DNA from: Marinoscillum furvescens DSM 4134
Lineage (GTDB): Bacteria; Bacteroidota; Bacteroidia; Cytophagales; Cyclobacteriaceae
Assembly: GCF_003386095.1 (NCBI RefSeq)
Contig: NZ_QREG01000002.1
Location: 287,255 to 351,254, forward strand
Length of the DNA: 64,000 nucleotides
Reading direction: 5' to 3'
Shown here: positions 34,887-43,915 of the stretch, piece after piece
How the letters are laid out: each line of letters starts with the position of its first letter
Position numbering within the stretch: position 1 is the stretch's first letter
The notes under the pieces: model-generated
What the model was told of the DNA's origin: nothing
Databases searched by the model: none
What the model saw: only the letters and a program-made list of their open reading frames with translations
Position numbers and translations under genes: made by a program

Positions 34887-34926
34887 AAATCCTACTTTCG
34901 GGCAACCGGAAGTAGGATTTTTTTTT
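34887..34926 (+). terminator. terminator of the prs-rplY unit
   Basis: AAATCCTACTTTCGG (34887-34901) pairs with CCGGAAGTAGGATTT (34906-34920) around GCAA, with a run of nine T from 34918. Confidence 0.88.
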
Positions 34927-34964
34927 GACTAAATACCGCGCTACTCCCCCAACCAATCCTTTAT

Positions 34965-34972
34965 TACTTTTG
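34965..34972 (+). promoter_or_regulatory. candidate -7 box TACTTTTG upstream of pth
   Basis: Exact TAnnTTTG match 28 bases before the pth start and downstream of the rplY terminator. No matching -33 TTG is seen at the expected spacing. Confidence 0.4.
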
Positions 34973-35000
34973 CTGCCCATCAAATACAGACTTCAATCTC

Positions 35001-35558
35001 ATGAAATACCTCATAGCCGGACTTGGAAATATTGGTCCTGAGTACGAACTCACCCGTCACAACATTGGCTTTCTGGTACTGGATAGACTTGCAGACCAGC
35101 AAGGTGCAAAGTTTGAGCATGGCCGCCATGCATTCTTTACAGAGTTCAAATACAAAGGCCGCACCATTCATCTCATAAAGCCAACCACCTACATGAACCT
35201 GAGCGGCAAGGCTGTAAACTACTGGCTAAAGGAACTGAAGATTCCTAAAGAAAACCTTCTGGTGATCACTGATGATGTAGCCCTGCCCTACGGGAAAATC
35301 CGCCTCAAGGGCAAAGGATCTGCCGGAGGGCACAACGGCCTCAAAAACATTGAGGAATTGACTGGAGGCCAAAACTACGCACGGTTGCGCTTTGGCGTGG
35401 GTGATGATTACCCTAAAGGCCGGCAGGTAGACTATGTACTGGCACCATTTAACAAGCAGGAAATGGACGAGCTGGTACTCAACATGGACCGGGCTATCGA
35501 CGCTACTCTTGCCTTTAGCACCATTGGTCTCGCACGCACCATGAACCAATTTAACTAA
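35001..35558 (+). CDS. pth: peptidyl-tRNA hydrolase
   Basis: 185 residues. Frees tRNA from stalled peptidyl-tRNA. Catalytic and substrate residues are in place: GLGNIGPEYELTRHNIGFLVLD with the catalytic histidine, KPTTYMNLSG with the conserved asparagine, DDVALPYGKIRLKGKGSAGGHNGLKNI. Length is standard. The thiamine-binding-type gene follows by 6 bases, so the two are cotranscribed. Confidence 0.96.
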   Translation: MKYLIAGLGNIGPEYELTRHNIGFLVLDRLADQQGAKFEHGRHAFFTEFKYKGRTIHLIKPTTYMNLSGKAVNYWLKELKIPKENLLVITDDVALPYGKIRLKGKGSAGGHNGLKNIEELTGGQNYARLRFGVGDDYPKGRQVDYVLAPFNKQEMDELVLNMDRAIDATLAFSTIGLARTMNQFN

Positions 35559-35564
35559 CACCCT

Positions 35565-35858
35565 ATGACTGAGCACCTCACAACCCTGGGCATACAGATC
35601 GTACCCAAAAGCAAAAACCTCGACACCTACCAGCTAGTAGATGCTGCGATAGAGGTGATTAGCCGGTCCGGCATTACCTACCAGATCACCCCGTTCGAAA
35701 CGGTGATGGAAGGGCCGTATCCTCAGCTAATGGAAATAGCCGAACAAGCTCAAAAGGCCGTACTGGACGCAGGAGCAGATGAATGCCTGGTATACTATCG
35801 CATACATTATCGCAAAGACGCTGACGTCACATTCGCCGAAAAAAGGTTGGATAGATAG
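35565..35858 (+). CDS. MTH1187/YkoF-family thiamine-binding-type protein
   Basis: 97 residues, a ferredoxin-like alpha-beta fold of the MTH1187/DUF77 family. The pattern is VDAAIEVISRSGITYQITPFETVMEG, then a helix and ECLVYYRIHYRKD. Some relatives bind thiamine or its HMP moiety; the role of stand-alone members in Bacteroidota is unproven. It is cotranscribed with pth, six bases downstream. Confidence 0.82.
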   Translation: MTEHLTTLGIQIVPKSKNLDTYQLVDAAIEVISRSGITYQITPFETVMEGPYPQLMEIAEQAQKAVLDAGADECLVYYRIHYRKDADVTFAEKRLDR

Positions 35859-35900
35859 GCCTTTATGGCATATTTTTATCCAGAACCTAATTCACATTTT

Positions 35901-37901
35901 ATGAAAATTGGCTTGCTTACACTGGTGTTGAGCCTAATGTCAGTCACGCTTTCTGCCCAATCAAACGTAAGCGACAACTTGCAACACCTCCATCAAGCAA
36001 TCAACTCTGCGGGCAATTCAGATGAACAGATAGCGCACACGATCGCTTTTGCCATAGCACTACCCCCACAGCAAGTAGACAGTGTGCTCGCCATACGCGA
36101 AACTTTGCCCAGCATAGCCACATCCTACAAGGGCATCCCTATCGCTACTGTACAAGACTATTTCACCGGCATCTATTACCACAAGAGACGTAGGCTGGAC
36201 AGCCTTTACCACTACTTTAACAAGGTAGCTCCCGAATTTAAAGGCCGCGACACACGCTCTTACCTGTGGGCACTCAATCACATAGCCGTCTACCACGCTC
36301 GTACAGGTGCCAATGACAGTGCCATTTATTACCTCAAAATTTCTGAACCCCTGGCACTTCGTGAAGAGCCAACTACCTTGAAACGCATTTATGGCAACCT
36401 GGGCATTTTCTATCGAAAAGCTAAAAACTATGACAAGGCGCTTGAATACTTTGATAGGGTTTTTGCGCTACCAGACGCCAACCGGATGGATTCAGTAATT
36501 GCCTATATGCAGCTAGGCAGCATCATGGTACAGCTGGAGCGTTACCCTGAAGGCAAGTCACACTTCATGAGCGCCTACCAAATAGCCCCCAACAACTCGC
36601 AATTTCAAGTAGCAGCGCTCAACAACGTGGCGAGCATATTGCGATCTACTGATGCTAAGGACTCAGCACTCTCCTACTACAACCAGGCCTACGACATCAT
36701 CACCCGGGCACCAGATGCCCGACAGCTTATCATCAAAAACCGTCTAATGGCCGCTGACATTTACCTGGACAACGGTGAACTTACAGCAGCACGCCAGAGC
36801 ATTCAAATCGCGGAAGACTCACCTCTGAGAACCAGCCCGATGGAAAACAAACACCTGGCCTACCTCTGGAGCAGGTATCATTACGAAAAACACCAATATG
36901 ATTCTGTTATTCATTATGCCAAGGGCTTTTTGGCAGATGCCGAAAACCTGATAAGCTCTAATCGTGAGATCGACTTTGGGGGGTATTTTGAACTAATAAT
37001 CAGCACCTATGAACATCTAGGAGATCAACAGGGAGTCAATACCACATATGCCGCCTATGTAGGACACCTCAAAAACAATGATTTGGCTCAAGCCAAAAGA
37101 GAACTGACAGACCTCAAAATAGCGTACGAAACCCAGGAAAAAGAAGAAGCTTTGCAGGCAAGCCGCGACCAGCTAGCGGCCAACCAGAAAATCAACTGGC
37201 TGCTAGGAGCGAGTTTTGTCATGGCGCTGTTTGCCCTACTCACACTGGCTTATACCTTCACATCAGTTCGCAACAAAAACCAACAACTGGAAGCGCAAAA
37301 TCAAAAAATCAAAATCCTCATTCGCGAACTCCACCACCGGGTAAAAAACAACCTACAAGTAATATCCAGCCTCTTGGGACTCCAATCACTCAAACTTGAA
37401 GGTGAAGAAGCTAAAGCTGCATTTGCAGAAGGAAAAAGCCGGGTAAATGCCATGGCCATGATCCACAAAAAACTGTACCAACAAGAAGGTCTGGAACAGG
37501 TGAATATCCATGATTACCTGGAAGAACTGGTGCGAAACCTGAAGCAGAGCTTTGACTCAGAATCAAAAGTGAAAGTAAACATGGATGTAGCCGAGGCACA
37601 GTTTAACATGGACAAAGCAATACCTGTAGGACTGATTCTCAATGAGCTCATCACCAACTCCTTCAAATATGCTTTTGACAACATAGAGCAACCGCTAGTA
37701 GAGGTAAGACTGCTACAAACCGACAAACAATTTCAACTGGATGTAATGGACAATGGCATTGAGCTTGATCAAAACTTTGATGTAAACAATGCCTCTTCCT
37801 TTGGGCTGCGTCTGGTGCATTTGCTGGTGGATCAGCTGGGTGGTAGCATTCGCCTTCATCAGGCCAACCACACCAAAACATTTTCTATAGAGTTTAGCTA
37901 A
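35901..37901 (+). CDS. TPR-containing sensor histidine kinase (HisKA_2 type)
   Basis: 666 residues: signal peptide or uncleaved anchor (1-19, ending TLSA), a periplasmic array of about six TPRs (about 90-390; LKRIYGNLGIFYRKAKNYDKALEYF is one), a transmembrane helix (about 430-452), a short coiled coil, HisKA_2 with the phospho-acceptor in IRELHHRVKNNLQVISSLL (H478/H479), and a GHKL ATPase with LNELITNSFKYAF and SFGLRLVHLLVDQLGG. The frame reaches an ATG at 35865; the ATG at 35901 gives a proper signal sequence. It overlaps no neighbour and its stop is directly followed by the start of the flavoprotein gene. No response regulator is adjacent. Confidence 0.87.
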   Translation: MKIGLLTLVLSLMSVTLSAQSNVSDNLQHLHQAINSAGNSDEQIAHTIAFAIALPPQQVDSVLAIRETLPSIATSYKGIPIATVQDYFTGIYYHKRRRLDSLYHYFNKVAPEFKGRDTRSYLWALNHIAVYHARTGANDSAIYYLKISEPLALREEPTTLKRIYGNLGIFYRKAKNYDKALEYFDRVFALPDANRMDSVIAYMQLGSIMVQLERYPEGKSHFMSAYQIAPNNSQFQVAALNNVASILRSTDAKDSALSYYNQAYDIITRAPDARQLIIKNRLMAADIYLDNGELTAARQSIQIAEDSPLRTSPMENKHLAYLWSRYHYEKHQYDSVIHYAKGFLADAENLISSNREIDFGGYFELIISTYEHLGDQQGVNTTYAAYVGHLKNNDLAQAKRELTDLKIAYETQEKEEALQASRDQLAANQKINWLLGASFVMALFALLTLAYTFTSVRNKNQQLEAQNQKIKILIRELHHRVKNNLQVISSLLGLQSLKLEGEEAKAAFAEGKSRVNAMAMIHKKLYQQEGLEQVNIHDYLEELVRNLKQSFDSESKVKVNMDVAEAQFNMDKAIPVGLILNELITNSFKYAFDNIEQPLVEVRLLQTDKQFQLDVMDNGIELDQNFDVNNASSFGLRLVHLLVDQLGGSIRLHQANHTKTFSIEFS

Positions 37902-39113
37902 ATGACCCAACACAAACGCATCATAGTAGTGGGTGGCGGAGCTGCAGGATTTTTTACAGCGATCAACATTGCCGAGAAGCACCCGCGCTATTCTGTGACG
38001 ATTCTCGAAAAATCTAACAAACTACTGAGCAAGGTAAAGGTCTCAGGCGGTGGCCGCTGCAATGTCACTAACGCACGTCATCGCCCGGGCGAGCTCATAG
38101 ACTTTTATCCTCGAGGACAAAAGAAACTTTATAAGGTTTTTGAGCAGTTTACCACCAAAGACATGGCAGACTGGTTAGCTCAACATGGGGTAGAAACTCA
38201 TACAGAAGCCGACCAGCGCATGTTTCCAGAGAGCAACTCTTCCCAAACAATCATCGACTGCTTTTTGGCTACAGCCAAAGCCAATGGAGTAAATATCTGC
38301 ACCCAGGAAGCGGTAATGGCCCTGACTCCCACTGGAAACCTGTGGCAAGTACAAACGAAAACCCGCACACTGGAAGCGGATGCTGTAGTGATGGCCGGAG
38401 GCAGCAGCACGGGTCTTTGGCGGATACTAGGAGATAGGGGACTAAAACTATCTCCTGCGGTACCTTCCCTGTTTACCTTCAACATCAAAGATCCACGCCT
38501 GCAGGGACTGATGGGTGTGAGCTTTGAGCAGGCAAGCGTACGGATAGTAGGTAGTAAGCTGACCGACACAGGGCCTATGCTCATTACTCATTGGGGGCTG
38601 AGTGGACCAGCCATACTCAAACTATCCGCGTGGGGTGCACGAGAGCTGGCAGAGAAAAACTACCACTTTGAAGTGCTGATCAACTACCTGGGAGAGACTC
38701 CTGCAGATGATGTGAGGAATCAACTCAACACCACCAAGCAAAATCACCCCAACCGAAAAGCAGGCAACTACCCTCTGGAAGGAATTCCCAGGCGATTTTG
38801 GGAGCGTATACTCCAGATTGGAGGTATCCAGGAGAATCAGACATTTGGTGAACTAACCAAAAAACAAATCAATAAACTGGTAGAAGAACTGTGCCAGGGG
38901 CGCTACTCGGTATCAGGCAAAAGTACGTTTAAGGAGGAGTTTGTGACCTGTGGAGGCGTAAAACTGAGTGAAGTAAACCTTCAAACATTCGAAAGCAAAA
39001 AGCACCCTGGACTTTACCTGGCTGGAGAACTGCTCGACATAGACGCCCTTACGGGTGGCTTCAACTTTCAGGCCTGCTGGAGTGCTGGATGGATGATATC
39101 GGAAGCGATCTAA
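37902..39113 (+). CDS. HI0933/BaiN-family NAD(P)/FAD-dependent oxidoreductase
   Basis: 403 residues. The N-terminal Rossmann motif is IIVVGGGAAGFFTAINIAEKHP, followed by the family signature KVKVSGGGRCNVTNAR. Further marks are MAGGSSTGLWRILGDRGLKL, CGGVKLSEVNLQTFESKKHPGLYLAGELLDIDALTGGFNFQACWSAGW near the end. It is a flavoprotein of the family once called HI0933-like. The reaction is unknown in most members; BaiN relatives reduce steroid-like enones. TAA of the kinase gene is immediately followed by this ATG, so translation is probably coupled. Confidence 0.88.
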   Translation: MTQHKRIIVVGGGAAGFFTAINIAEKHPRYSVTILEKSNKLLSKVKVSGGGRCNVTNARHRPGELIDFYPRGQKKLYKVFEQFTTKDMADWLAQHGVETHTEADQRMFPESNSSQTIIDCFLATAKANGVNICTQEAVMALTPTGNLWQVQTKTRTLEADAVVMAGGSSTGLWRILGDRGLKLSPAVPSLFTFNIKDPRLQGLMGVSFEQASVRIVGSKLTDTGPMLITHWGLSGPAILKLSAWGARELAEKNYHFEVLINYLGETPADDVRNQLNTTKQNHPNRKAGNYPLEGIPRRFWERILQIGGIQENQTFGELTKKQINKLVEELCQGRYSVSGKSTFKEEFVTCGGVKLSEVNLQTFESKKHPGLYLAGELLDIDALTGGFNFQACWSAGWMISEAI

Positions 39114-39197
39114 TCTCTGCTTCGTGGCATAGCGGGCGTTGACGCAAATAAATCTCAACTTTCTCGCCAGACCTTTCACCCCGAAATGTCTAACCTT

Positions 39198-39336
39198 ATT
39201 TTCTCAAAGTATATCGCGAGAAAATCAACCGATTGCAGATCTAACCAATTATCGTATTCAGGCTAACATGAACCTATCATTCCTAGAAAACAACATATCT
39301 ACTCACAAGCCTTTCTCTGTTTTACGCAACCGATTG
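39198..39336. promoter_or_regulatory. inverted and direct repeats upstream of the SDR gene
   Basis: In the 284-bp gap between the flavoprotein and the SDR gene, ATTTTCTC (39198-39205) and GAGAAAAT (39218-39225) form a perfect 8-bp inverted repeat with a 12-base spacer. The decamer CAACCGATTG occurs at 39226-39235 and again at 39327-39336. These are candidate binding sites for a regulator of the glycan genes to the right. No other feature is seen in the gap. Confidence 0.35.
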
Positions 39337-39397
39337 ATTTTCCAATCGAGAACAGCTACCTTGCATGACAATTGTACATACAAACAAAATACATCAC

Positions 39398-40210
39398 ATG
39401 AACTACAGCAGTGTAGCAGGGAAAACGGTAGTGATTACGGGCGGGTCTGGAGTATTGGGCAGCTCAATGGCTCACGCTTTCGCAAAGGCTAAGGCAAAAT
39501 TGGTCGTACTGGGAATGACTGACACCAAGATAAAGCGTACTGTTGCGGAACTACAAACCATAACGGCTGATGTGATCGGTGTAAAAGCTAACGTTTTAAA
39601 TCCTACTGAGCTCCATGAAGCCAAAGAAACCATCCTCAACCGCTTCGGCCAGATAGATATTTTGATCAATGCTGCTGGTGGCAACACCCCTAAAGCTACA
39701 CAACCGGAAGGTCAATCCATCTTTGACCTTAACCTTCCGGACATAGACTTTGCGATAGACCTCAACCTAAAAGGAGCCATCTACCCTTCTTTGATATTTG
39801 GGGAAGCCATGGCTAAAACTGGACGGGGAAGCATCATCAACATCTCTTCCATGGCCACCTACTCTGCAATCACACGCGTAATGGGCTATTCAGTAGGCAA
39901 GTCTGGAGTCAATTCCTTCACCCAATGGCTGGCATGTGAACTGGCTGATAAGTTTGGTGATAAGGTAAGAGTCAATGCGATAGCTCCTGGATTCTTTTTA
40001 GGTGATCAAAACCGGCGATTACTACTCAATGAAGACGGTACACTAACCCCACGCAGTAAAAAGGTAATTCAAAAAACCCCGATGAGAAGGTTTGGGGACA
40101 TTAAAGAACTGAATGGCTTAGCGCTATTTTTAAGTTCAGACGCGGCTAGCTTTATTACGGGCACCATCATTCCGGTAGACGGAGGATTTAGTGCTTGTAG
40201 CGGAGTGTAA
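39398..40210 (+). CDS. SDR oxidoreductase, fructuronate reductase (D-mannonate oxidoreductase)-like
   Basis: 270 residues. Classical short-chain dehydrogenase: cofactor motif TGGSGVLGSSMA, NAAGG, catalytic serine in INISSMATYS and YSVGKSG as the YxxxK pair. The long insertion with PEGQSIFDLNLPDIDFAIDLNLKG and the ending IPVDGGFSACSGV are typical of the SDR group that interconverts D-fructuronate and D-mannonate in hexuronate breakdown. That fits a glycan locus with uronic acids. An upstream ATG at 39365 lacks family support. Exact substrate is inferred. The gene is monocistronic and followed by a terminator. Confidence 0.78.
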   Translation: MNYSSVAGKTVVITGGSGVLGSSMAHAFAKAKAKLVVLGMTDTKIKRTVAELQTITADVIGVKANVLNPTELHEAKETILNRFGQIDILINAAGGNTPKATQPEGQSIFDLNLPDIDFAIDLNLKGAIYPSLIFGEAMAKTGRGSIINISSMATYSAITRVMGYSVGKSGVNSFTQWLACELADKFGDKVRVNAIAPGFFLGDQNRRLLLNEDGTLTPRSKKVIQKTPMRRFGDIKELNGLALFLSSDAASFITGTIIPVDGGFSACSGV

Positions 40211-40238
40211 AAGGATTATTAAGTTGGTCCAGAGTAAA

Positions 40239-40272
40239 AAAAATGCCCCGGAAACCACTCCGAGGCATTTTG
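40239..40272. terminator. terminator after the SDR gene, usable on both strands
   Basis: AAAATGCC-CGGA at 40239-40251 pairs with TCCG-GGCATTTT at 40259-40272 with one internal mismatch. The minus strand reads into eight T, the plus strand into TTTTGTTT, so it can end the SDR transcript and any leftward transcript from 40450. Confidence 0.7.
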
Positions 40273-40545
40273 TTTGCCGTATAAAATCAATCAACTAACC
40301 AAACCAAAAACCGGCAAACGAACATCACTATGAAAAACTTGATGTAAAAATGAACCGATCTTGATTCAGTTGCGCCCGCAACTCGTTACACTCAGTGGAA
40401 TTCACGATCAGCTCTTGCAGCTGGCAGTTGAAAGGAAAGATATCTACCATCATCTATTGTCCATATCTGCTCCAGTAAAATCCATTTCATTACCTGTATT
40501 TCTAGCTAGTTTTATCGATCAATTAGCATACAAGTACTAAAGGAT
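40273..40545. other. non-coding gap between SDR terminator and sulfatase
   Basis: With the terminator this makes a 335-bp gap. It holds one small minus-strand frame (40328-40450, separate entry) and otherwise AT-rich sequence with no promoter box that meets the TTG-N19-21-TAnnTTTG rule on the plus strand. Confidence 0.4.
40328..40450 (-). CDS. possible 40-residue small protein or gene remnant
   Basis: A minus-strand frame with tandem ATG codons (40451-40453 and 40448-40450) encodes MVDIFPFNCQLQELIVNSTE and ends at a TAG at 40328-40330. A minus-strand terminator with a strong T-run lies 55 bases downstream, which is unexpected if nothing is transcribed leftward. The peptide is not recognised. 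A second overlapping frame upstream (MKWILLEQIW..., starting near 40490) suggests it could instead be a decayed gene. Support is weak. Confidence 0.2.
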   Translation of the reverse strand: MVDIFPFNCQLQELIVNSTECNELRAQLNQDRFIFTSSFS

Positions 40546-42468
40546 ATGAATCAGGTTTATCATTTTTTCAAATTGACGTTTTCTGTTGTCTTCATATGGA
40601 TCATCAGCATCCATAGCAACGCTCAAAAGCAGACTCCTCAGCGTCCGAATATTGTTTGGATAGTCATGGAGGACATGTCTCCACAGTTTTACGGAGCCTA
40701 TGGAAATACTGCCGCCAATACTCCCGTGATCGATTCGCTGATCAACGCCGGTATTCGGTTTGATGCGGCATTTTCTACCGGAGCAGTATGCTCCCCCAGT
40801 CGGTACAGCATCATTACGGGCACACGTACCAATGAGTACGGCACTGGTCATCACCGTTCCAACTACCCCATTCCTACTTCCGTAAAACCCTTCCCGCATT
40901 TCTTAAAAAACGCAGGCTACCACACTTCCAACAACTCCAAAAGAGACTACAACACCTCCGAAAGATGGAGAATCACCCGTGAGGCATGGGTAGAGAGCTC
41001 CGCAACAGCTGGCTGGTGGAACCGAACCGAGGACCAACCCTTCTTTTCGGTATTCAACTTCAACAACTCGCACCAGTCCAGAACATTTACCAACCCGTAC
41101 AAAAACTACAAAGGACGCATCCTGGACCAGCTTTCACCAGATGAGCGCATAGCCGATGAAGCTATCATCCTACCTGACTACTACAAAGACACCCCCGAAA
41201 TGCGTCGTGAGCTGGCTCGGACTTACAACGCACTGAAAAAAATCGACAATGAGATAGACACGCTGATGAACAAATTGAGGAAAGAAAAGCTGGTGGAGTC
41301 CACCATCATTTTCATCTACTCAGACCATGGTGGCGGTGGGCTCCGCACCAAAAGTAAGGGCATTGCACTAGGCCATCAGGTGCCTATGGTGGTAATTACC
41401 CCTCCGGCATACGCTCACCTCAACCCCTTTAAAAACCAAAAAGCCACATCACAGCCCGTAACTTTTGAAGACCTGGCCCCTACCATACTGGCACTAGCGG
41501 GCCTGGACGCACCGGATTACATGACGGGTAAGGCTTTTCTAGGTGAAGCCCCAGAAGCCCAACAATACGCATTTACCTCTGCCGACCGATGTGGTGAAGC
41601 CTACAACCTCACGCGTTCTGTGAGTGACGGACGCTATTATTATACCCGATCATTTTACCCAAACAGACCAGCATACAGCTATCAAAAATACTTTGACTAT
41701 GCTGCGAGCAGGCAGCTGATCAGATCGTATCACATGCAGGGCCAGCTAAACCCTATCCAGGCTATGCCGCTGCAAACCAAACCCACTGAAATGCTCTATG
41801 ACCTAAAGGAAGACACCTGGCAAACGAACAATCTGGCGGCCAATCCAAAATTCCGAAAGGTGAAGAAGAAGCTGAGCAAAGCACTGGACAACAAACTGCG
41901 ATCAGCCAAAGACGTGCTGTTCCTTCCAGAATGCACGCTAGACTCCATTAGCAAGACCACTACTCCGTTTGAATACAAATCCTCTGATGCCTATGAGTTT
42001 GAAGCCATCTATGACATGGCCAGTCTAGTCGGAACAGGTGACAAATCCATCAAAAAACAACTTCAAGGGCTCGGCAATGAAAACCCCATTGTGCGCTACT
42101 GGGCTGCACTCGGACTTTCCGCACAAGCTAAATCAGACCTAAGCCCTTTCCAATCTCAACTTAAAAATCAGTTGACCGACGATTTTCCTCCTGTACGCAT
42201 CCAGCTTGCAGCTCTGCTCCTCAGTCATTTCGGGGACCCGGATGCCCGGGCGGTTCTGACCAGCTACATACATCACGACAACACGTACTTATCCCTGCAG
42301 GCTGTTCAGGAAATTCTCTATTTGCCGAAAAGCGAATCCGTTCTTTTCATGGAAGAAATCAAAAAACTTCAGGGAAAAGAAGGCTTGTCCGGACTCCTAT
42401 CAGAAAGCATCGACATGTATCGCTACTTGCATGAAGGTAGAGAGCTGGTTTACAAAACGCACTGGTAA
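40546..42468 (+). CDS. secreted formylglycine-dependent sulfatase with C-terminal HEAT-like region
   Basis: 640 residues with a signal peptide (about 1-26, ending SNAQ). Sulfatase domain (about 30-460): metal-site NIVWIVMEDMSP, the formylglycine motif CSPSR with C82, and SDHGGGG for the second metal pair. After about residue 500 the chain becomes helical with repeated units (VRYWAALGLSAQAK, VRIQLAALLLSHFGDPDARAVL), resembling HEAT repeats as in some marine polysaccharide sulfatases. It removes sulfate esters from a glycan in the periplasm or outside; the position on the sugar is unknown. It converges with the esterase gene, leaving 4 bases between stop codons. Confidence 0.87.
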   Translation: MNQVYHFFKLTFSVVFIWIISIHSNAQKQTPQRPNIVWIVMEDMSPQFYGAYGNTAANTPVIDSLINAGIRFDAAFSTGAVCSPSRYSIITGTRTNEYGTGHHRSNYPIPTSVKPFPHFLKNAGYHTSNNSKRDYNTSERWRITREAWVESSATAGWWNRTEDQPFFSVFNFNNSHQSRTFTNPYKNYKGRILDQLSPDERIADEAIILPDYYKDTPEMRRELARTYNALKKIDNEIDTLMNKLRKEKLVESTIIFIYSDHGGGGLRTKSKGIALGHQVPMVVITPPAYAHLNPFKNQKATSQPVTFEDLAPTILALAGLDAPDYMTGKAFLGEAPEAQQYAFTSADRCGEAYNLTRSVSDGRYYYTRSFYPNRPAYSYQKYFDYAASRQLIRSYHMQGQLNPIQAMPLQTKPTEMLYDLKEDTWQTNNLAANPKFRKVKKKLSKALDNKLRSAKDVLFLPECTLDSISKTTTPFEYKSSDAYEFEAIYDMASLVGTGDKSIKKQLQGLGNENPIVRYWAALGLSAQAKSDLSPFQSQLKNQLTDDFPPVRIQLAALLLSHFGDPDARAVLTSYIHHDNTYLSLQAVQEILYLPKSESVLFMEEIKKLQGKEGLSGLLSESIDMYRYLHEGRELVYKTHW

Positions 42469-42472
42469 TCAG

Positions 42473-43894
42473 CTAGGGCGCGGTATTGAAACAGGCTGCC
42501 GGGAGACCGGCAGCATTCACCAAATTTGGTTCTGCTACATCACTCCATGCAAAGCGTACGGCAGCTGGGTTGCGCACCTCTTTAGCCCATACATGGACCT
42601 GGCCGTTTATTATTTTCGCTGTAGCGGAAAACCACTCTCCCTGCTCGTTGGACACTTCAAAGTCACGCAAAGGACCATCCACGCTTTTTAGCCCTTCGGC
42701 AAAAGCAAAATTCACTACCACTTTGCGGCGATCAATTGTATGGCTTTTATAAACCGGACCAGAATAGGCCACATCCACCTGATAGTCTTTGGCCAACGCC
42801 CAGGCAGCCAGTCGCTCGCCAACTTGTCGTTTACTGCGCGGATGAATATGACCTAAATCTCCCAGATCGTTGGTAACCACCATGCCCGTATAAGGAATTT
42901 CCATGCATTCGGCCTGTGCTTGTTTCAGGTAAGGCACCAGCTCACGCGCACTCCAGTACTTATATGGAGCGATTTCGGAGAAATAAAAGGGCATCTCATC
43001 ACCCCAATGTGACCTCCAGGTATTGATGAGCTTTGCCATCACCTGAGGATAAGTCTCCGGACGGAGCCTATTGCTTTCTCCCTGGTACCAAATGGCACCC
43101 TTCAGTGCAAAATGACGCAATGGATAAATCATTGCGTTGTAGGCTTTACCCGGCAAGGAAGGCCACCGATTTCCTTCCTTCAAACCAACAAAAGGGCTTG
43201 TAAGCAGTGAATCACCCAAAACCGAATCTGCCGGCATCCATACTTCCGCATTGGTGCCTCCCCACGAGCTAGCGATCATACCTATGGGCCTGCTTAGGGT
43301 GCTATGGAGCCTGTCGGCAAAAGCGTATGCCACAGCTGAAAAATCCCGAACAGATTCTGAAGAACAAACTTTCCACTCACCCTGCACATCAAGCTGCGGC
43401 GCATCAGCAACGCGCTTTTGCACCAGAAACAAACGGATTTCCGGTTGATCAGCCTGCGCGATTTCTTCACGAAAATTGGTCATACCCGGAAAACCAGCAT
43501 GAATGGAGTCTACAGGCATTTCCATATTGGACTGGCCGGATGCCAGCCATACCTCACCGATCAGGACATCTTTTACCACCACAGTATCATGTCCTGCAAT
43601 GTAAAGCGTATGAGGCCCGCCAGCTTTAGGTGTGGGCAAAGCCACTTTCCAGTCGCCACGAACAGCCTTCGTAGTAACCGTGTCACTCCCCCAACTGGCC
43701 CAAACTCGAATAGCTTCATTGCTCCGGCTCGTCCAGCCCCAAATCTGAGCGGTGGTCTGCTGCTGCAGCACCATATGGTCACCTATGATAGCTGGTAGGG
43801 TGATTTCAGCTTTTGCTGTAATGCTTAAAAAGATAAAAAGACATGGAGTGCACCAAAGACGCAACCAACAAGCTGTAGAATAGAAAAATGGCAT
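42473..43894 (-). CDS. sialate O-acetylesterase-type SGNH carbohydrate esterase
   Basis: 473 residues with a signal peptide (about 8-29, ending TAKA). The first 100 residues form a beta-sandwich (HMVLQQQTTAQIWGW); the SGNH hydrolase domain follows with nucleophile motif ASGQSNMEMPV, the conserved WYQGESN block and a distal histidine. The family (CE20-like, annotated as sialate O-acetylesterase) removes acetyl groups from sialic acids or plant/algal glycans; here glycan deacetylation fits better because no sialidase is present. It is the last gene of the 13-gene minus-strand operon, 21 bases after the SMP-30 gene. Confidence 0.84.
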   Translation of the reverse strand: MPFFYSTACWLRLWCTPCLFIFLSITAKAEITLPAIIGDHMVLQQQTTAQIWGWTSRSNEAIRVWASWGSDTVTTKAVRGDWKVALPTPKAGGPHTLYIAGHDTVVVKDVLIGEVWLASGQSNMEMPVDSIHAGFPGMTNFREEIAQADQPEIRLFLVQKRVADAPQLDVQGEWKVCSSESVRDFSAVAYAFADRLHSTLSRPIGMIASSWGGTNAEVWMPADSVLGDSLLTSPFVGLKEGNRWPSLPGKAYNAMIYPLRHFALKGAIWYQGESNRLRPETYPQVMAKLINTWRSHWGDEMPFYFSEIAPYKYWSARELVPYLKQAQAECMEIPYTGMVVTNDLGDLGHIHPRSKRQVGERLAAWALAKDYQVDVAYSGPVYKSHTIDRRKVVVNFAFAEGLKSVDGPLRDFEVSNEQGEWFSATAKIINGQVHVWAKEVRNPAAVRFAWSDVAEPNLVNAAGLPAACFNTAP

Positions 43895-43915
43895 ATTGAG
43901 TGATGAGTTAATGAA

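Noticed and set aside
42473-43894. True sialic-acid catabolism locus
   Set aside because: The esterase family name suggests it, but no sialidase, NanA, NanE or sialic acid transporter is present; glycan deacetylation fits better.
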